Positions 1 to 7,358 of a stretch of 7,566 bases of DNA are shown one piece after another. The first letter of the stretch is position 1; every line of letters begins with the position of its first letter. Under the pieces are notes generated by a model, which was not told where the DNA came from, searched no databases, and was given only the letters and a program-made list of their open reading frames with translations. The position numbers and the translations under genes are program-made. Origin of the DNA: an uncultured Veillonella sp. (GTDB lineage: Bacteria > Bacillota > Negativicutes > Veillonellales > Veillonellaceae); assembly GCA_915066865.1 (NCBI GenBank), contig CAJZEE010000089.1:1-7566 (forward strand), in the 5' to 3' direction.

Positions 1-103
1 AATTCTAAATTAAAATGCCTATTATAGTAATTCTAAGTTTATTACAATGAATAAATTTTTTCTCTACAGAGAATACATTGTAATCTACTAATACAGAATC
101 GGT
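1..103. other. Intergenic DNA downstream of the nar operon, possible promoter of the next leftward gene
   Basis: This AT-rich stretch has no supportable open reading frame. On the minus strand a perfect TATAAT lies at 26-21. Upstream of it is only a weak -35 candidate (TTGTAA, 15 nt spacing), overlapping the inverted repeat at 41-84. Because it follows the nar operon terminator, it may be the promoter region of a gene continuing leftward beyond the window. That gene is not visible, so this is inference from one hexamer and from position. Confidence 0.3.
41..84. repeat. Nested inverted repeats (operator-like)
   Basis: The outer arms ATTACAATG (41-49) and CATTGTAAT (76-84) are a perfect 9-bp inverted repeat. 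Allowing two mismatches beyond them, the arms extend to about 14 bp. Inside lies a 14-bp palindrome, TTCTCTACAGAGAA (60-73), with 6-bp arms. No T-tract follows on either strand, so it does not look like a terminator. It lies just upstream of the minus-strand TATAAT at 26-21, where an operator would be expected, but I cannot name a regulator for it. Confidence 0.45.
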
Positions 104-156
104 AAATAAAAAGCCCCTCATAGTTGTGAGCATATGCTTTCACCACTACAAGGGGC
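104..156 (-). terminator. Intrinsic terminator of the narGHJI operon
   Basis: On the minus strand 156-140 pairs with 129-113 in a 17-position stem: 14 Watson-Crick pairs, two G-U wobbles and one mismatch. A GC-rich base of five G-C pairs is followed directly by a U-run (TTTTTATTT on the minus strand, 112-104). The apical part contains GCATATGC, which can fold further. It lies 55 nt past the narI stop codon. No T-run follows on the plus strand, so it works in one direction only. Confidence 0.93.
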
Positions 157-210
157 CATAGATTAATGAATCCTATTATATATAGGCATACAAATTAATC
201 ATCATCCTAA

Positions 211-882
211 TTATTTTTGATCCCGTTTACGATATACGATGAACGGACGTGTTAAATAGTTGAGTGGAACACTCAAGCAGTGTACCAAACGGCTGAATGG
301 GAAGATAATAGCAACCACCATCCATGCCAACATATGGAATTTAAACATGAATGGTACACCTTCCATCAAGGATGGATCCGGCATAAAGGATAGTAAGCTA
401 CGGAACCATGGACCGATGGATACACGGTAATCAAAGAAGCCAGATGCATTAAGTAATGTACCGGCCATACCACTAAAGATAGCCAATGTTAAAAATAAAT
501 ATAGCCATTTATCAAAGCCAGATGTATTTACTTTCATAGCAGGTACAGTAAAGCGGCGTTTCATCAAGAGCAAGAAACCAACGATAAAGATGATACCCGC
601 TACAGCACCCATATACAATGCACCTTCATGGTACATATGGTCATTAATACCCATAGCTGCAGTCCAAGTTTTAGGTACTAATACACCTACTACGTGACCG
701 CCGATAACGCATAGCAAACCAAAGTGGAACAATGGATTGGCAATACGTAATTGTTTTTTCTCTAAAAATTCACTTGATTTTGTAGTCCAGTTTCTTTCAA
801 AGTAGAAGAAACGAACAAGTGTGCCTACGATTAAGAAGGTAAACGCAATATATGGCAAAGCGCCCCATAAAAATAGATTCAT
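211..882 (-). CDS. narI: Respiratory nitrate reductase gamma subunit, cytochrome b (NarI)
   Basis: NarI is the membrane anchor and quinol-oxidising subunit of the NarGHI complex. It takes electrons from quinol and passes them through two hemes b to NarH. The 223-residue product is close to the usual family length. It shows five hydrophobic segments at about 4-25, 50-70, 88-107, 126-145 and 178-199. The four heme ligands are visible as H53-x9-H63 in segment 2 and H183-x17-H201 around segment 5, inside the conserved PFSRLVH and SVPLxYLTR stretch. By analogy with E. coli NarI, H53/H201 would bind the proximal and H63/H183 the distal heme. The ATG at 882 overlaps the narJ stop as ATGA. A GGAGG lies 10 nt upstream within narJ, so translation is probably coupled. 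It is the last gene of the operon and a terminator follows. Confidence 0.97.
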   Translation of the reverse strand: MNLFLWGALPYIAFTFLIVGTLVRFFYFERNWTTKSSEFLEKKQLRIANPLFHFGLLCVIGGHVVGVLVPKTWTAAMGINDHMYHEGALYMGAVAGIIFIVGFLLLMKRRFTVPAMKVNTSGFDKWLYLFLTLAIFSGMAGTLLNASGFFDYRVSIGPWFRSLLSFMPDPSLMEGVPFMFKFHMLAWMVVAIIFPFSRLVHCLSVPLNYLTRPFIVYRKRDQK

Positions 883-1403
883 CGTGCACCGTCCTCCAAT
901 CCATTTGCAACCGACAATATGATATCAAATAAGAATGCATAGGTCAGTTTTGCTTCGATCAATCGATCCCTAATATATTCTAGCTTTGGTTTACAATAAT
1001 CATATACTTCACGAGCCTTTTCAGGTTCGATAACTGCACATAACTCTAAAATAGCTGGAATATAGTCAGGCATCTCCTTTGGTAAATCATAGCCATTTTC
1101 TAGGAAGAAGGCTTTATATTTAACGAGTTCCTCTGCTTGTTCCCCTGTACCTTGCAATTCGTAAGTCGATAAGTACATCGTCGTATTACGGCTGAAGTCA
1201 AAGATACGTACGTATTGATCTTCAAAGGCCTTACGATCCGTTTCTTCAATGTAATCAAAGAACTCTAGCAATCCTTGGCGAAGCTGAGGATGCTCAACAG
1301 AGTAAGTATCCTCTTTCCATTCACCAAGTTCATTGTACCAAGATTCATCTGGATACCGAAGCAAAAAAGAAGCAATGAGAGCTATTTTTTGTGCATCATC
1401 CAT
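879..1403 (-). CDS. narJ: Nitrate reductase molybdenum cofactor assembly chaperone (NarJ)
   Basis: NarJ is a TorD/NarJ-family cytoplasmic chaperone. It binds immature NarG, promotes insertion of the molybdenum cofactor and FS0, and holds NarGH until it docks on NarI. It is not part of the final enzyme. The 174-residue product is all-helical in appearance and carries two family signatures: YVRIFDFSRNTTMYLSTYE near residue 65 and EMPDYIPAILEL near residue 110. The length is like Gram-positive NarJ and shorter than the roughly 236 residues of E. coli NarJ. I chose the ATG at 1403 (MDDAQKIA) because AGGGGG lies 8 nt upstream. An in-frame start at 1436 would add 11 residues of unlike character and overlap narH by 41 nt. 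With the chosen start the overlap with narH is 8 nt. The stop codon overlaps the narI start. Confidence 0.95.
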   Translation of the reverse strand: MDDAQKIALIASFLLRYPDESWYNELGEWKEDTYSVEHPQLRQGLLEFFDYIEETDRKAFEDQYVRIFDFSRNTTMYLSTYELQGTGEQAEELVKYKAFFLENGYDLPKEMPDYIPAILELCAVIEPEKAREVYDYCKPKLEYIRDRLIEAKLTYAFLFDIILSVANGLEDGAR

Positions 1404-2829
1404 TATGGCAACCCCCTGTCGGGCATGCAAAACCACGATTGTGTTGCATTTCTAAGCGACCTTCGCGAGATACATTAACATCGGATGGGATAACAAAACG
1501 ATCATTATATTTAGACAATGCTAACAATTTGTACATAGCATACATTTGCTCTTCTGTAAGATCTACTTCATGAGCGATTGCTTCATCACCTGTCTCACGG
1601 CGGCGCATGTATTCACGCATATCGAGAATGCGTTGTAATACACGAGCTAAAATATCTGTATTACCAGCAGTAAACATATTAGCTAAGTATTGTACAGGCA
1701 CGCGCATTTCATGTGCATCAGGCAAGTAAACATCAGATGTAACACGTTGTAAGATTGGGCTGAGCGGTGGCACATACCAAACCATTGGCAATGTGCGATA
1801 CTCTGGATGCAATGGCAATGCAACGCCCCATTCTTTTACAAGCTTGTAAACAGGAGATTTTTTAGCTGCTTTCAAGAATGCTTCAGAGATACCTGCTTCG
1901 CGAGCGGCTTTAATAACCTCTGGGTCATTAGGATCCAAGATCAAATCTACTGTATTTTGGTAAATTTCTTGTTCATCCTTCGTAGCTGCCATTTCTTGAA
2001 CTTTGTCCATATCGTATAAGACTACACCAACATAGCGCATACGACCTACACATGTTTCAGCGCAAATTTGAGGCAAGCCATTTTCCAAACGAGGGTAACA
2101 GAATACACATTTTTCAGCTTTATTTGTTTCCCAGTTATAGAAGATTTTTTTGTATGGGCAAGATGGAACGCAATGTCTCCAACCGCGGCATACATCTTGA
2201 GAAACAAGTACAACACCATCTTCATCACGCTTGTAGATAGCACCGGATGGACATGCTGCTACACATGCAGGATTCAAACAGTGGTTACAAAGACGTGGTA
2301 AATAACGCATGAATACTTCTTCGTAGTCAAATACGATATCATCACCCATCTTAGCCAAGTTCACATCTTCCCGTGCATGATGACCACCAGCCAAATCATC
2401 ATCCCAGTTAGGGCCCCATGTTACTTCCATTTTTTGCTTTGTTAACAAAGAACGAGGACGTGCTACAGGTTGATTATTTTTACGACCGGTATGAATTAAT
2501 GTTTCATAATCGTATGTCCAAGGTTCAAAGTAATCCGTAATTTCTGGTTGTTCTGGATGATAGAACAACTTCATCAATCGAGAGCCTTTAGAGCCTGTGG
2601 AAAGCGCCAAATTACCGCTTTTATCGAGAGTCCAGCCACCCTTCCATTTCTCTTGGTTTTCCCAATTACGTGGGTAACCCACGCCAGGGCGGGTTTCCAC
2701 GTTATTAAAGTACATATATTCCGCGCCTTCGCGGTTCGTCCATGTATTTTTACAAGTAATAGAGCATGTATGACAGCCTAAACACTTGTCCAAATTTAGG
2801 ACCATGGATACTTGAGCTTTAATCTTCAA
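1396..2829 (-). CDS. narH: Respiratory nitrate reductase beta subunit, iron-sulfur protein (NarH)
   Basis: NarH is the cytoplasmic electron-transfer subunit joining the NarI hemes to NarG. The 477-residue protein (E. coli NarH has 512) carries four cysteine groups for four clusters: C16, C19, C22, C26; C181, C184, C189, C193; C214, C220, C224; and C241, C244, C256, C260. In the third group a tryptophan (W217, in CRGWRHC) replaces a cysteine. This is the hallmark of NarH and gives three [4Fe-4S] clusters and one [3Fe-4S]. The motif LPLHPEYRTLPMVWYVPPLSPI near residue 340 is also diagnostic. The start is TTG at 2829, not ATG. A near-perfect AAGGAGGTGGAT lies just upstream, and the resulting N-terminus (MKIKAQVSMVLNLDKC) matches E. 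coli NarH residue for residue in length. It overlaps narG by 11 nt and narJ by 8 nt. Confidence 0.97.
   Translation of the reverse strand: MKIKAQVSMVLNLDKCLGCHTCSITCKNTWTNREGAEYMYFNNVETRPGVGYPRNWENQEKWKGGWTLDKSGNLALSTGSKGSRLMKLFYHPEQPEITDYFEPWTYDYETLIHTGRKNNQPVARPRSLLTKQKMEVTWGPNWDDDLAGGHHAREDVNLAKMGDDIVFDYEEVFMRYLPRLCNHCLNPACVAACPSGAIYKRDEDGVVLVSQDVCRGWRHCVPSCPYKKIFYNWETNKAEKCVFCYPRLENGLPQICAETCVGRMRYVGVVLYDMDKVQEMAATKDEQEIYQNTVDLILDPNDPEVIKAAREAGISEAFLKAAKKSPVYKLVKEWGVALPLHPEYRTLPMVWYVPPLSPILQRVTSDVYLPDAHEMRVPVQYLANMFTAGNTDILARVLQRILDMREYMRRRETGDEAIAHEVDLTEEQMYAMYKLLALSKYNDRFVIPSDVNVSREGRLEMQHNRGFACPTGGCHNG
1404..1417 (-). promoter_or_regulatory. narJ ribosome binding site that decides its start
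   Basis: On the minus strand AGGGGG (1417-1412) is followed by 8 nt and then the ATG at 1403. The site lies within the last codons of narH. It supports the 174-residue NarJ over the longer reading beginning at 1436. Confidence 0.8.
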
Positions 2830-5800
2830 GCCAATCCACCTCCTTCAATTTACGAGCCACAATTGTCATATCACGTTGGTTACCAGTTGGGCCATAGTAG
2901 TTAAAGCCATAGCTCAATTGACCATAACCGCCGATCATGTGTGTCGGCTTCATGTGAATATGAGTTGGCGCATTGTGTGTACCACCGCGACGATCTTTCT
3001 TAACTTGCGTACCAGGAACGTTGATGTGACGGTCTTGGGAGTGATGCATATAAGAAATGCCACGAGGAATACGTGGAGATACAACTGCACGAGCTGCAAC
3101 TACACCATTTTTATTGAAAGCTTCTACCCAGTCGTTATCTTTAACACCAATTTCTGCTGCATCATCTTCGTTGAGCCAAATTGTTTGGCCACCGCGGAAT
3201 AATGTCAACATTTGTTGGCTATCAAAGTACATACTATGTGTAGACCACTTATTATGTGGAGTTAAGTATTTCAATGTAATTTCTGGAATACCTTCTTGTT
3301 TATAATCACCTTGTACTGGTTTATATGACAATACAGGTTTGTACAATGCCATAGCTTCGCCATAGTCACGCATCATTTCATGATCACAATAGAACGATTG
3401 ACGACCTGTTACAGTACGGAATGGTACCTTATCTTCTGTAGATGTTGTAAATGGAGAATAACGACGGTTTTTATCGTTCTTACCAGTACTTGTTACAGAG
3501 CTAATGATAAAGCGTGGTTGACGAACCATGTCATCGAAGGTAATTTTTTCTTGTTCGCGACCTTTTGCATTCTTTTCAAGCCCAGAAAGACCTGTTTTTT
3601 CTTCCATCGCTTTCCAAGAACGAACCGCTAATTTACCATTTGTACAAGAAGATAATGTTAATACAACATTACAAGCTTCCTTACATTCGTAAATGCTTGG
3701 ACGGCCATGAGAAATGAAGTCTGGATTATCAATCGTACCATTTTGAGCATACAATGTTTGATATTCGTCAGATACATCCCACGCCAAACCGTGAGCACCC
3801 ATTTTATTTTCGATATTAGGTCCTAAAGCAATGTATTTTTCAAAGATCTGACTGTAATCGCGTTTTACATGAACGAGGTTCGGCATTGTTTTACCAGGGA
3901 TTGGTTCACATTCGCCTTTACTCCAATCAAGAACTTTACCTTCTGGTTGCGCTACTTCGCCTGGGCTATCATGGCCAAGTGGAGTAGCTACAATATCTTC
4001 ATATTCTGTAAAGCCAGATTCTTTTGCTACGCGAGATACTGTTTCTGCAAGGGTACGGAATGTATCCCAGTCGGATTTAGTTTCCCATGCGCAATCAACA
4101 GCAGCTTGGAATACATGTACATATGGATGCATATCTGTGGAAGACAAGTCTTCTTTTTCATACCATGTAGCCGCTGGGAACACGATATCAGAATATAAAC
4201 CTGTAGACGCCATACGGAAGTCGATATCAATTAAGAGATCAAGCTTACCCGCACCATCTGCTTCGCGCCATTTAATTTCTTCTGGACGCGTAGGAGCATC
4301 ATCATCTTCCAATACGGCATTTTTTGTGCCTAATAAATGTTTCAAGAAGTACTCATGACCTTTAGAAGAGGAGCCGATAAGGTTCGCACGCCATACAAAC
4401 AGGTTGCGAGGGTGGTTTTCTTTAGCTGCAGGATCCTCTACGCAGAATTGTAAATCTTTATTTTTCAAGGCTTGTGCTACATATTGGTTGATTTCTGCTT
4501 CTGTACTAGCACCGGCTGCGCGAGCATCATTAATCAATTCTTGGCTACCTTTATTGAAAGTAGGATAAGATGGCAACCAGCCTAAACGAGCTGCTAATAC
4601 ATTGTAATCCCCAGGATGACGATAGCGAGGTTTAGCCAATTTAGATACGCGATCTGCCAAATCGATGCAGTCAGAACGATATTGCTCTGTAGCAAAGTAG
4701 AACCAAGATGTACCATTTTGCAAACGAGGAGCCTTACTCCAGTCATTGGCAGTCATGATACCACCCCAACCTTCAACAGGACGAAGTTTTTCTTGACCTA
4801 CGTAGTGGGCCCAACCACCACCGTTAACGCCTTCTGTACCACAGAACATGATAAGGTTCAAAATAGTGCGGTAAATAACATCGGCATGGTACCAGTGGTT
4901 GATACCACCGCCCATGATAATCATGGAACGACCTTTCGTTTTTTCTGCATTATCTGCAAACTCACGTGCTGTAGCAATAGCAATATCTGCTTTTACGCCA
5001 GTGATTTTTTCTTGCCATGTAGGTGTATAAGGTGTGTCGTCAGTGTAAGCTGTCGCTACCTCACCACCGATACCACGGTCAATACCATAGTTAGCAAGAA
5101 TAAGATCGTATACAGTAGTCACTTTCACAGGACCATCAACAGTTTGTACTGTAATAGTTGGAATAGCGCGTTCAATAATACCTTCGTGTTCTTCATCGCC
5201 AAAGTACGGTAATTTAACAACAGTCACATCTTCACGTTGATCAAATACGGATAAACGAGGATCGATTTTAGCCCCTGTATCACGATTTTCAAGACGTAAA
5301 TTCCATTTTTCAGGATGTGTGTGACGTTCACCCATTGTACCATTAGGAACAACGATTTCATTTGTCAATTCATCAATCAATACCATTTGGAAGTCAGCGC
5401 CTTCCTCTTGGCGACCTAAGTCCTTAGCATTCAAGAAACGACCTGGTTGAACCGTGCCGTTAATTTCTTCAACGCGTACAAGGAATGGCATATCTGTAAA
5501 CTCTTTTGCATACTCTATAAAGTATGGAGTTTCTTTATCGATGTAATATTCTTTTAAAATAACGTGACCCATAGACATAGCAAGCGCCGCATCGGTGCCA
5601 GCTTTTACATTGAGCCATGCATCGGAAGATGTGGTAGATTCCGCATAGTCAGGAGACACGGATACCACTTTAGTTCCTTTATAACGAACCTCTGTCAAGA
5701 AGTGAGCATCTGGCGTACGAGTTAACGGTACGTTAGAACCCCAAGTCATGATGTAACCAGCATTATACCAGTCACCAGATTCAGGTGTATCAGTTTGTTC

Positions 5801-6496
5801 ACCCCAAACTTGAGGGCTGGAAGGTGGCAAATCGGCATACCAGTCATAGAAGGACAATGGTGTACCACCCATCAAGTTAAGGAAACGAGCCCCTGCTGCA
5901 TAGGACAACATGGACATCGCAGGAATTACCGAGAATCCTGCGTTGCGGTCAGGACCGTAAGTTTTTGCTGTATATAGTAAGGATGCTGCAGTGATTTCTG
6001 TTGCTTCATCCCATGTGGAGCGCACAAAGCCACCCATACCACGGGCAGACTTATATTTTTTCGCTTTTTCAGGATCTTCTACGATAGATTTCCAAGCTTC
6101 AATTGGGTTCTTAGCATTCTTCTTTGCTTCTCTCCAAAGCTCAGCCAATTCGCCACGTACATAAGGATATTTTACGCGCAAAGGGCTATAGAGATACCAA
6201 GAGAAGGTCGCACCACGAGGGCACCCACGTGGTTCGTAATCCGGCATATCATCTGGTGTTTCAGGGTAATCAGTTGCTTGATTTTCCCAAGCTACAACAC
6301 CATTTTTAACATAAATGTTCCAGCTACAAGAACCAGTACAGTTTACACCATGAGTCGTACGGACTACTTTATCGTAAGACCAACGGTCACGATAAAAATT
6401 TTCCCACTCGCGACCACCATCTTCTGTGATTTGATGACCACTTGGAGATACTTCCTTCTTGCGAAGAAACTTAAACTTTTGAGACAACAAGCTCAT
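2819..6496 (-). CDS. narG: Respiratory nitrate reductase alpha subunit, molybdopterin (NarG)
   Basis: NarG is the catalytic subunit that reduces nitrate to nitrite on the cytoplasmic face of the membrane, using a bis-molybdopterin guanine dinucleotide cofactor. The product has 1225 residues, close to the 1247 of E. coli NarG. The FS0 [4Fe-4S] ligands are H49, C53, C57 and C92 (HGVNCTGSC and PRGCPRG). The molybdenum-ligating aspartate is D222 in YDWYADLPP. All are at the same residue numbers as in E. coli. Order: Fe4S4 domain about 42-104, molybdopterin oxidoreductase core about 105-860, and a cofactor-binding C-terminal domain about 1070-1190 with KPTHMIGGYGQLSYGFNYYG near the end. There is no twin-arginine signal, as expected for a cytoplasmic enzyme. 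The ATG at 6496 has AAGGAGG 7 nt upstream. It is the first gene of narGHJI, and a terminator lies directly upstream instead of an obvious promoter. Confidence 0.98.
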   Translation of the reverse strand: MSLLSQKFKFLRKKEVSPSGHQITEDGGREWENFYRDRWSYDKVVRTTHGVNCTGSCSWNIYVKNGVVAWENQATDYPETPDDMPDYEPRGCPRGATFSWYLYSPLRVKYPYVRGELAELWREAKKNAKNPIEAWKSIVEDPEKAKKYKSARGMGGFVRSTWDEATEITAASLLYTAKTYGPDRNAGFSVIPAMSMLSYAAGARFLNLMGGTPLSFYDWYADLPPSSPQVWGEQTDTPESGDWYNAGYIMTWGSNVPLTRTPDAHFLTEVRYKGTKVVSVSPDYAESTTSSDAWLNVKAGTDAALAMSMGHVILKEYYIDKETPYFIEYAKEFTDMPFLVRVEEINGTVQPGRFLNAKDLGRQEEGADFQMVLIDELTNEIVVPNGTMGERHTHPEKWNLRLENRDTGAKIDPRLSVFDQREDVTVVKLPYFGDEEHEGIIERAIPTITVQTVDGPVKVTTVYDLILANYGIDRGIGGEVATAYTDDTPYTPTWQEKITGVKADIAIATAREFADNAEKTKGRSMIIMGGGINHWYHADVIYRTILNLIMFCGTEGVNGGGWAHYVGQEKLRPVEGWGGIMTANDWSKAPRLQNGTSWFYFATEQYRSDCIDLADRVSKLAKPRYRHPGDYNVLAARLGWLPSYPTFNKGSQELINDARAAGASTEAEINQYVAQALKNKDLQFCVEDPAAKENHPRNLFVWRANLIGSSSKGHEYFLKHLLGTKNAVLEDDDAPTRPEEIKWREADGAGKLDLLIDIDFRMASTGLYSDIVFPAATWYEKEDLSSTDMHPYVHVFQAAVDCAWETKSDWDTFRTLAETVSRVAKESGFTEYEDIVATPLGHDSPGEVAQPEGKVLDWSKGECEPIPGKTMPNLVHVKRDYSQIFEKYIALGPNIENKMGAHGLAWDVSDEYQTLYAQNGTIDNPDFISHGRPSIYECKEACNVVLTLSSCTNGKLAVRSWKAMEEKTGLSGLEKNAKGREQEKITFDDMVRQPRFIISSVTSTGKNDKNRRYSPFTTSTEDKVPFRTVTGRQSFYCDHEMMRDYGEAMALYKPVLSYKPVQGDYKQEGIPEITLKYLTPHNKWSTHSMYFDSQQMLTLFRGGQTIWLNEDDAAEIGVKDNDWVEAFNKNGVVAARAVVSPRIPRGISYMHHSQDRHINVPGTQVKKDRRGGTHNAPTHIHMKPTHMIGGYGQLSYGFNYYGPTGNQRDMTIVARKLKEVDWLED
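2830..2845 (-). promoter_or_regulatory. narH Shine-Dalgarno that fixes a TTG start
   Basis: The minus strand reads AAGGAGG at 2845-2839 followed by TGGATTGGC and then TTG at 2829. The site sits inside the last codons of narG (Lys-Glu-Val-Asp). The next ATG in frame (2805) is 33 nt from the Shine-Dalgarno, too far to use it. Confidence 0.88.
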
Positions 6497-6510
6497 CTCG
6501 TGTCCTCCTT
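6497..6510 (-). promoter_or_regulatory. narG ribosome binding site
   Basis: AAGGAGG at 6510-6504 on the minus strand is followed by a 7-nt spacer and the narG ATG. It begins only 9 nt after the T-run of the upstream terminator. Fully terminated transcripts would therefore lack it, and any nar mRNA must have passed the hairpin. Confidence 0.9.
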
Positions 6511-6519
6511 CAAAACTAC

Positions 6520-6557
6520 AAAAAAATCCCTTGTGCTAGATGTGCTAACACAAGGGA
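6520..6557 (-). terminator. Intrinsic terminator between the regulator gene and narG, possible nar leader attenuator
   Basis: On the minus strand TCCCTTGTG (6557-6549) pairs perfectly with CACAAGGGA (6535-6527). Beyond one mismatch, three more pairs (TAG/CTA) close a 5-nt loop. Seven uninterrupted T residues follow (6526-6520). The plus strand has no T-run after the stem. It begins 10 nt past the regulator stop codon, so it surely serves that gene. It also lies in the only possible leader of narG, with just 23 nt between the T-run and the ATG. Partial or controlled readthrough is therefore likely to set nar expression. Confidence 0.92.
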
Positions 6558-6567
6558 GAAAATCCTG

Positions 6568-7254
6568 TTATTCGATATTACTAATATTAGGGTCGATACC
6601 ATCAACCTCTAAATCAAGTAATCCGATTAAAGCGTCAAAATCACAGATTACTAGATGGTGTTTGTCATAGGCTACATAGCCTAACTTACGCAACTCACTT
6701 AACATGCGATTTAAACTTTCTCTTGATGTGGCAGCAAACTCAGCCAACTCTTGATTTGTTAGGGCAATATCAATAAAGATACCATCCTCGCGCTTTACAC
6801 CATAACTATTGGCTAAGCGCAACAAGGTAGAATAGAATGCTCCCTTCTTGCCGTAAAGTAGCAAGTCTCGGTATTTTGCCTGTTGACGACGCATATGTAA
6901 AGTGTAGATTTTCATCATCGCAATGGCCAATGAATGGTCTTTTGCAATAGCCCCTTCCAACACATCATAGCGTATACAGTAAACAGAGCAATCCTCCCGA
7001 GCAATGGCGTTGAACACATATGTTCTAGTGTTCTCCTCATACAACGGAACCTCACCAATTACATTATTCGGTCCTACTAAACGCAACGCAAAAATGTGTC
7101 CGCTAGCTTCGAACTTTTTAATGCTCATTCTACCTTTTACTACTACGTAAAAGTATTCTGCCTTGTCCCCCTCACGGAAGAGAAAATCACCTTTTTTAAG
7201 ATGTAGTTCCTCACCCGGCAAAGCAAGCAATTGGTTAATTAAATTTTGATCCAT
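6568..7254 (-). CDS. Crp/Fnr-family transcriptional regulator
   Basis: This 228-residue protein has the Crp/Fnr layout: an N-terminal cyclic-nucleotide-binding-like beta-barrel (about 14-105), a long dimerisation helix (about 106-133) and a C-terminal winged helix (about 137-205). The helix-turn-helix runs about 164-192, with recognition helix S177-R-E-S-L-N-R183. This is the CRP pattern (SRETVGR), predicting a TGTGA-type half site, not FNR's TTGAT. No cysteines lie near the N-terminus (only C89, C93 and C204), so an FNR-type oxygen-sensing [4Fe-4S] cluster is unlikely. The ligand pocket keeps G67-E68 and R77-T78, but with one residue fewer between them than CRP, so the effector is unclear. 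The ATG at 7254 is preferred over 7293, which lacks a ribosome binding site. Its position suggests control of narGHJI and, through the upstream box, of itself. Signal and symbol are not assigned. Confidence 0.92.
   Translation of the reverse strand: MDQNLINQLLALPGEELHLKKGDFLFREGDKAEYFYVVVKGRMSIKKFEASGHIFALRLVGPNNVIGEVPLYEENTRTYVFNAIAREDCSVYCIRYDVLEGAIAKDHSLAIAMMKIYTLHMRRQQAKYRDLLLYGKKGAFYSTLLRLANSYGVKREDGIFIDIALTNQELAEFAATSRESLNRMLSELRKLGYVAYDKHHLVICDFDALIGLLDLEVDGIDPNISNIE
6577..6605 (-). promoter_or_regulatory. Weak candidate nar promoter inside the 3' end of the regulator gene
   Basis: On the minus strand TTGATG (6605-6600) is followed after 17 nt by AGTAAT (6582-6577), or after 19 nt by TAATAT (6580-6575). 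A start near 6570 would give narG a leader of about 75 nt containing the whole terminator hairpin. Matches are only partial (4/6 at the -10 with 17-nt spacing), and no CRP- or FNR-like box is placed at -41.5. It is offered because some promoter or readthrough must exist upstream of the hairpin. Confidence 0.25.
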
Positions 7255-7270
7255 ACCATTATCACTCCAC
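7255..7270 (-). promoter_or_regulatory. Ribosome binding site of the regulator gene
   Basis: GTGGAGTGA on the minus strand (7270-7262) includes GGAG, 10 nt before the ATG at 7254. The region upstream of the alternative ATG at 7293 is AT-only with no purine-rich stretch. This decides for the 228-residue protein. Confidence 0.6.
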
Positions 7271-7331
7271 AGTACTTTTATAACAAAATCCATTAGTTAT
7301 ACTAATCTATTTATAGTAAAAGCACCTATAC

Positions 7332-7351
7332 TATATACTTTTTCGTATATA
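7332..7351 (-). repeat. Short AT-rich hairpin at the predicted 5' end of the regulator mRNA
   Basis: TATATAC (7332-7338) and GTATATA (7345-7351) form a perfect 7-bp inverted repeat around a 6-nt loop. On the minus strand it would be the first 20 nt or so of a transcript started from the TATAAT at 7364-7359. It is weak because it is mostly A-U pairs. Confidence 0.35.
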
Positions 7352-7358
7352 TAAGATT

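Noticed and set aside
1404..1436. Longer NarJ beginning at 1436
   Set aside because: The extra 11 residues do not resemble NarJ N-termini. The AGGGGG site 8 nt before 1403 supports the shorter protein.
2046..2243. 65-codon minus-strand frame inside narH
   Set aside because: It is an out-of-frame shadow of the cysteine-rich part of narH, and no independent start signal is visible.
4616..5212. 198-codon open frame on the plus strand, antisense to narG
   Set aside because: It lies wholly inside narG, lacks a properly spaced ribosome binding site, has a low-complexity Thr/Cys/Ser-rich translation with no recognisable domain, and fits a shadow of narG codon usage.
6496..6497. Twin-arginine export signal on NarG
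   Set aside because: The N-terminus (MSLLSQKFKFLRKKE) has no RRxFLK motif and no following hydrophobic stretch. The enzyme is the cytoplasm-facing type.
6532..6547. Direct repeat TGTGCTA x2 with a 9-bp period
   Set aside because: It is explained by its position across the loop and inner stem of the terminator, and there is no further repeat unit.
6497..6554. Alternative RNA pairing of the terminator 5' arm (6554-6547) with the narG ribosome binding site spacer (6504-6497)
   Set aside because: It is only eight pairs with two G-U, clearly weaker than the terminator stem. It could be an antiterminator or RBS-blocking fold but is short enough to be chance.
7255..7293. Longer regulator beginning at 7293
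   Set aside because: There is no Shine-Dalgarno upstream of 7293, whereas GGAG precedes the ATG at 7254. The 13 extra residues lie outside the family fold.
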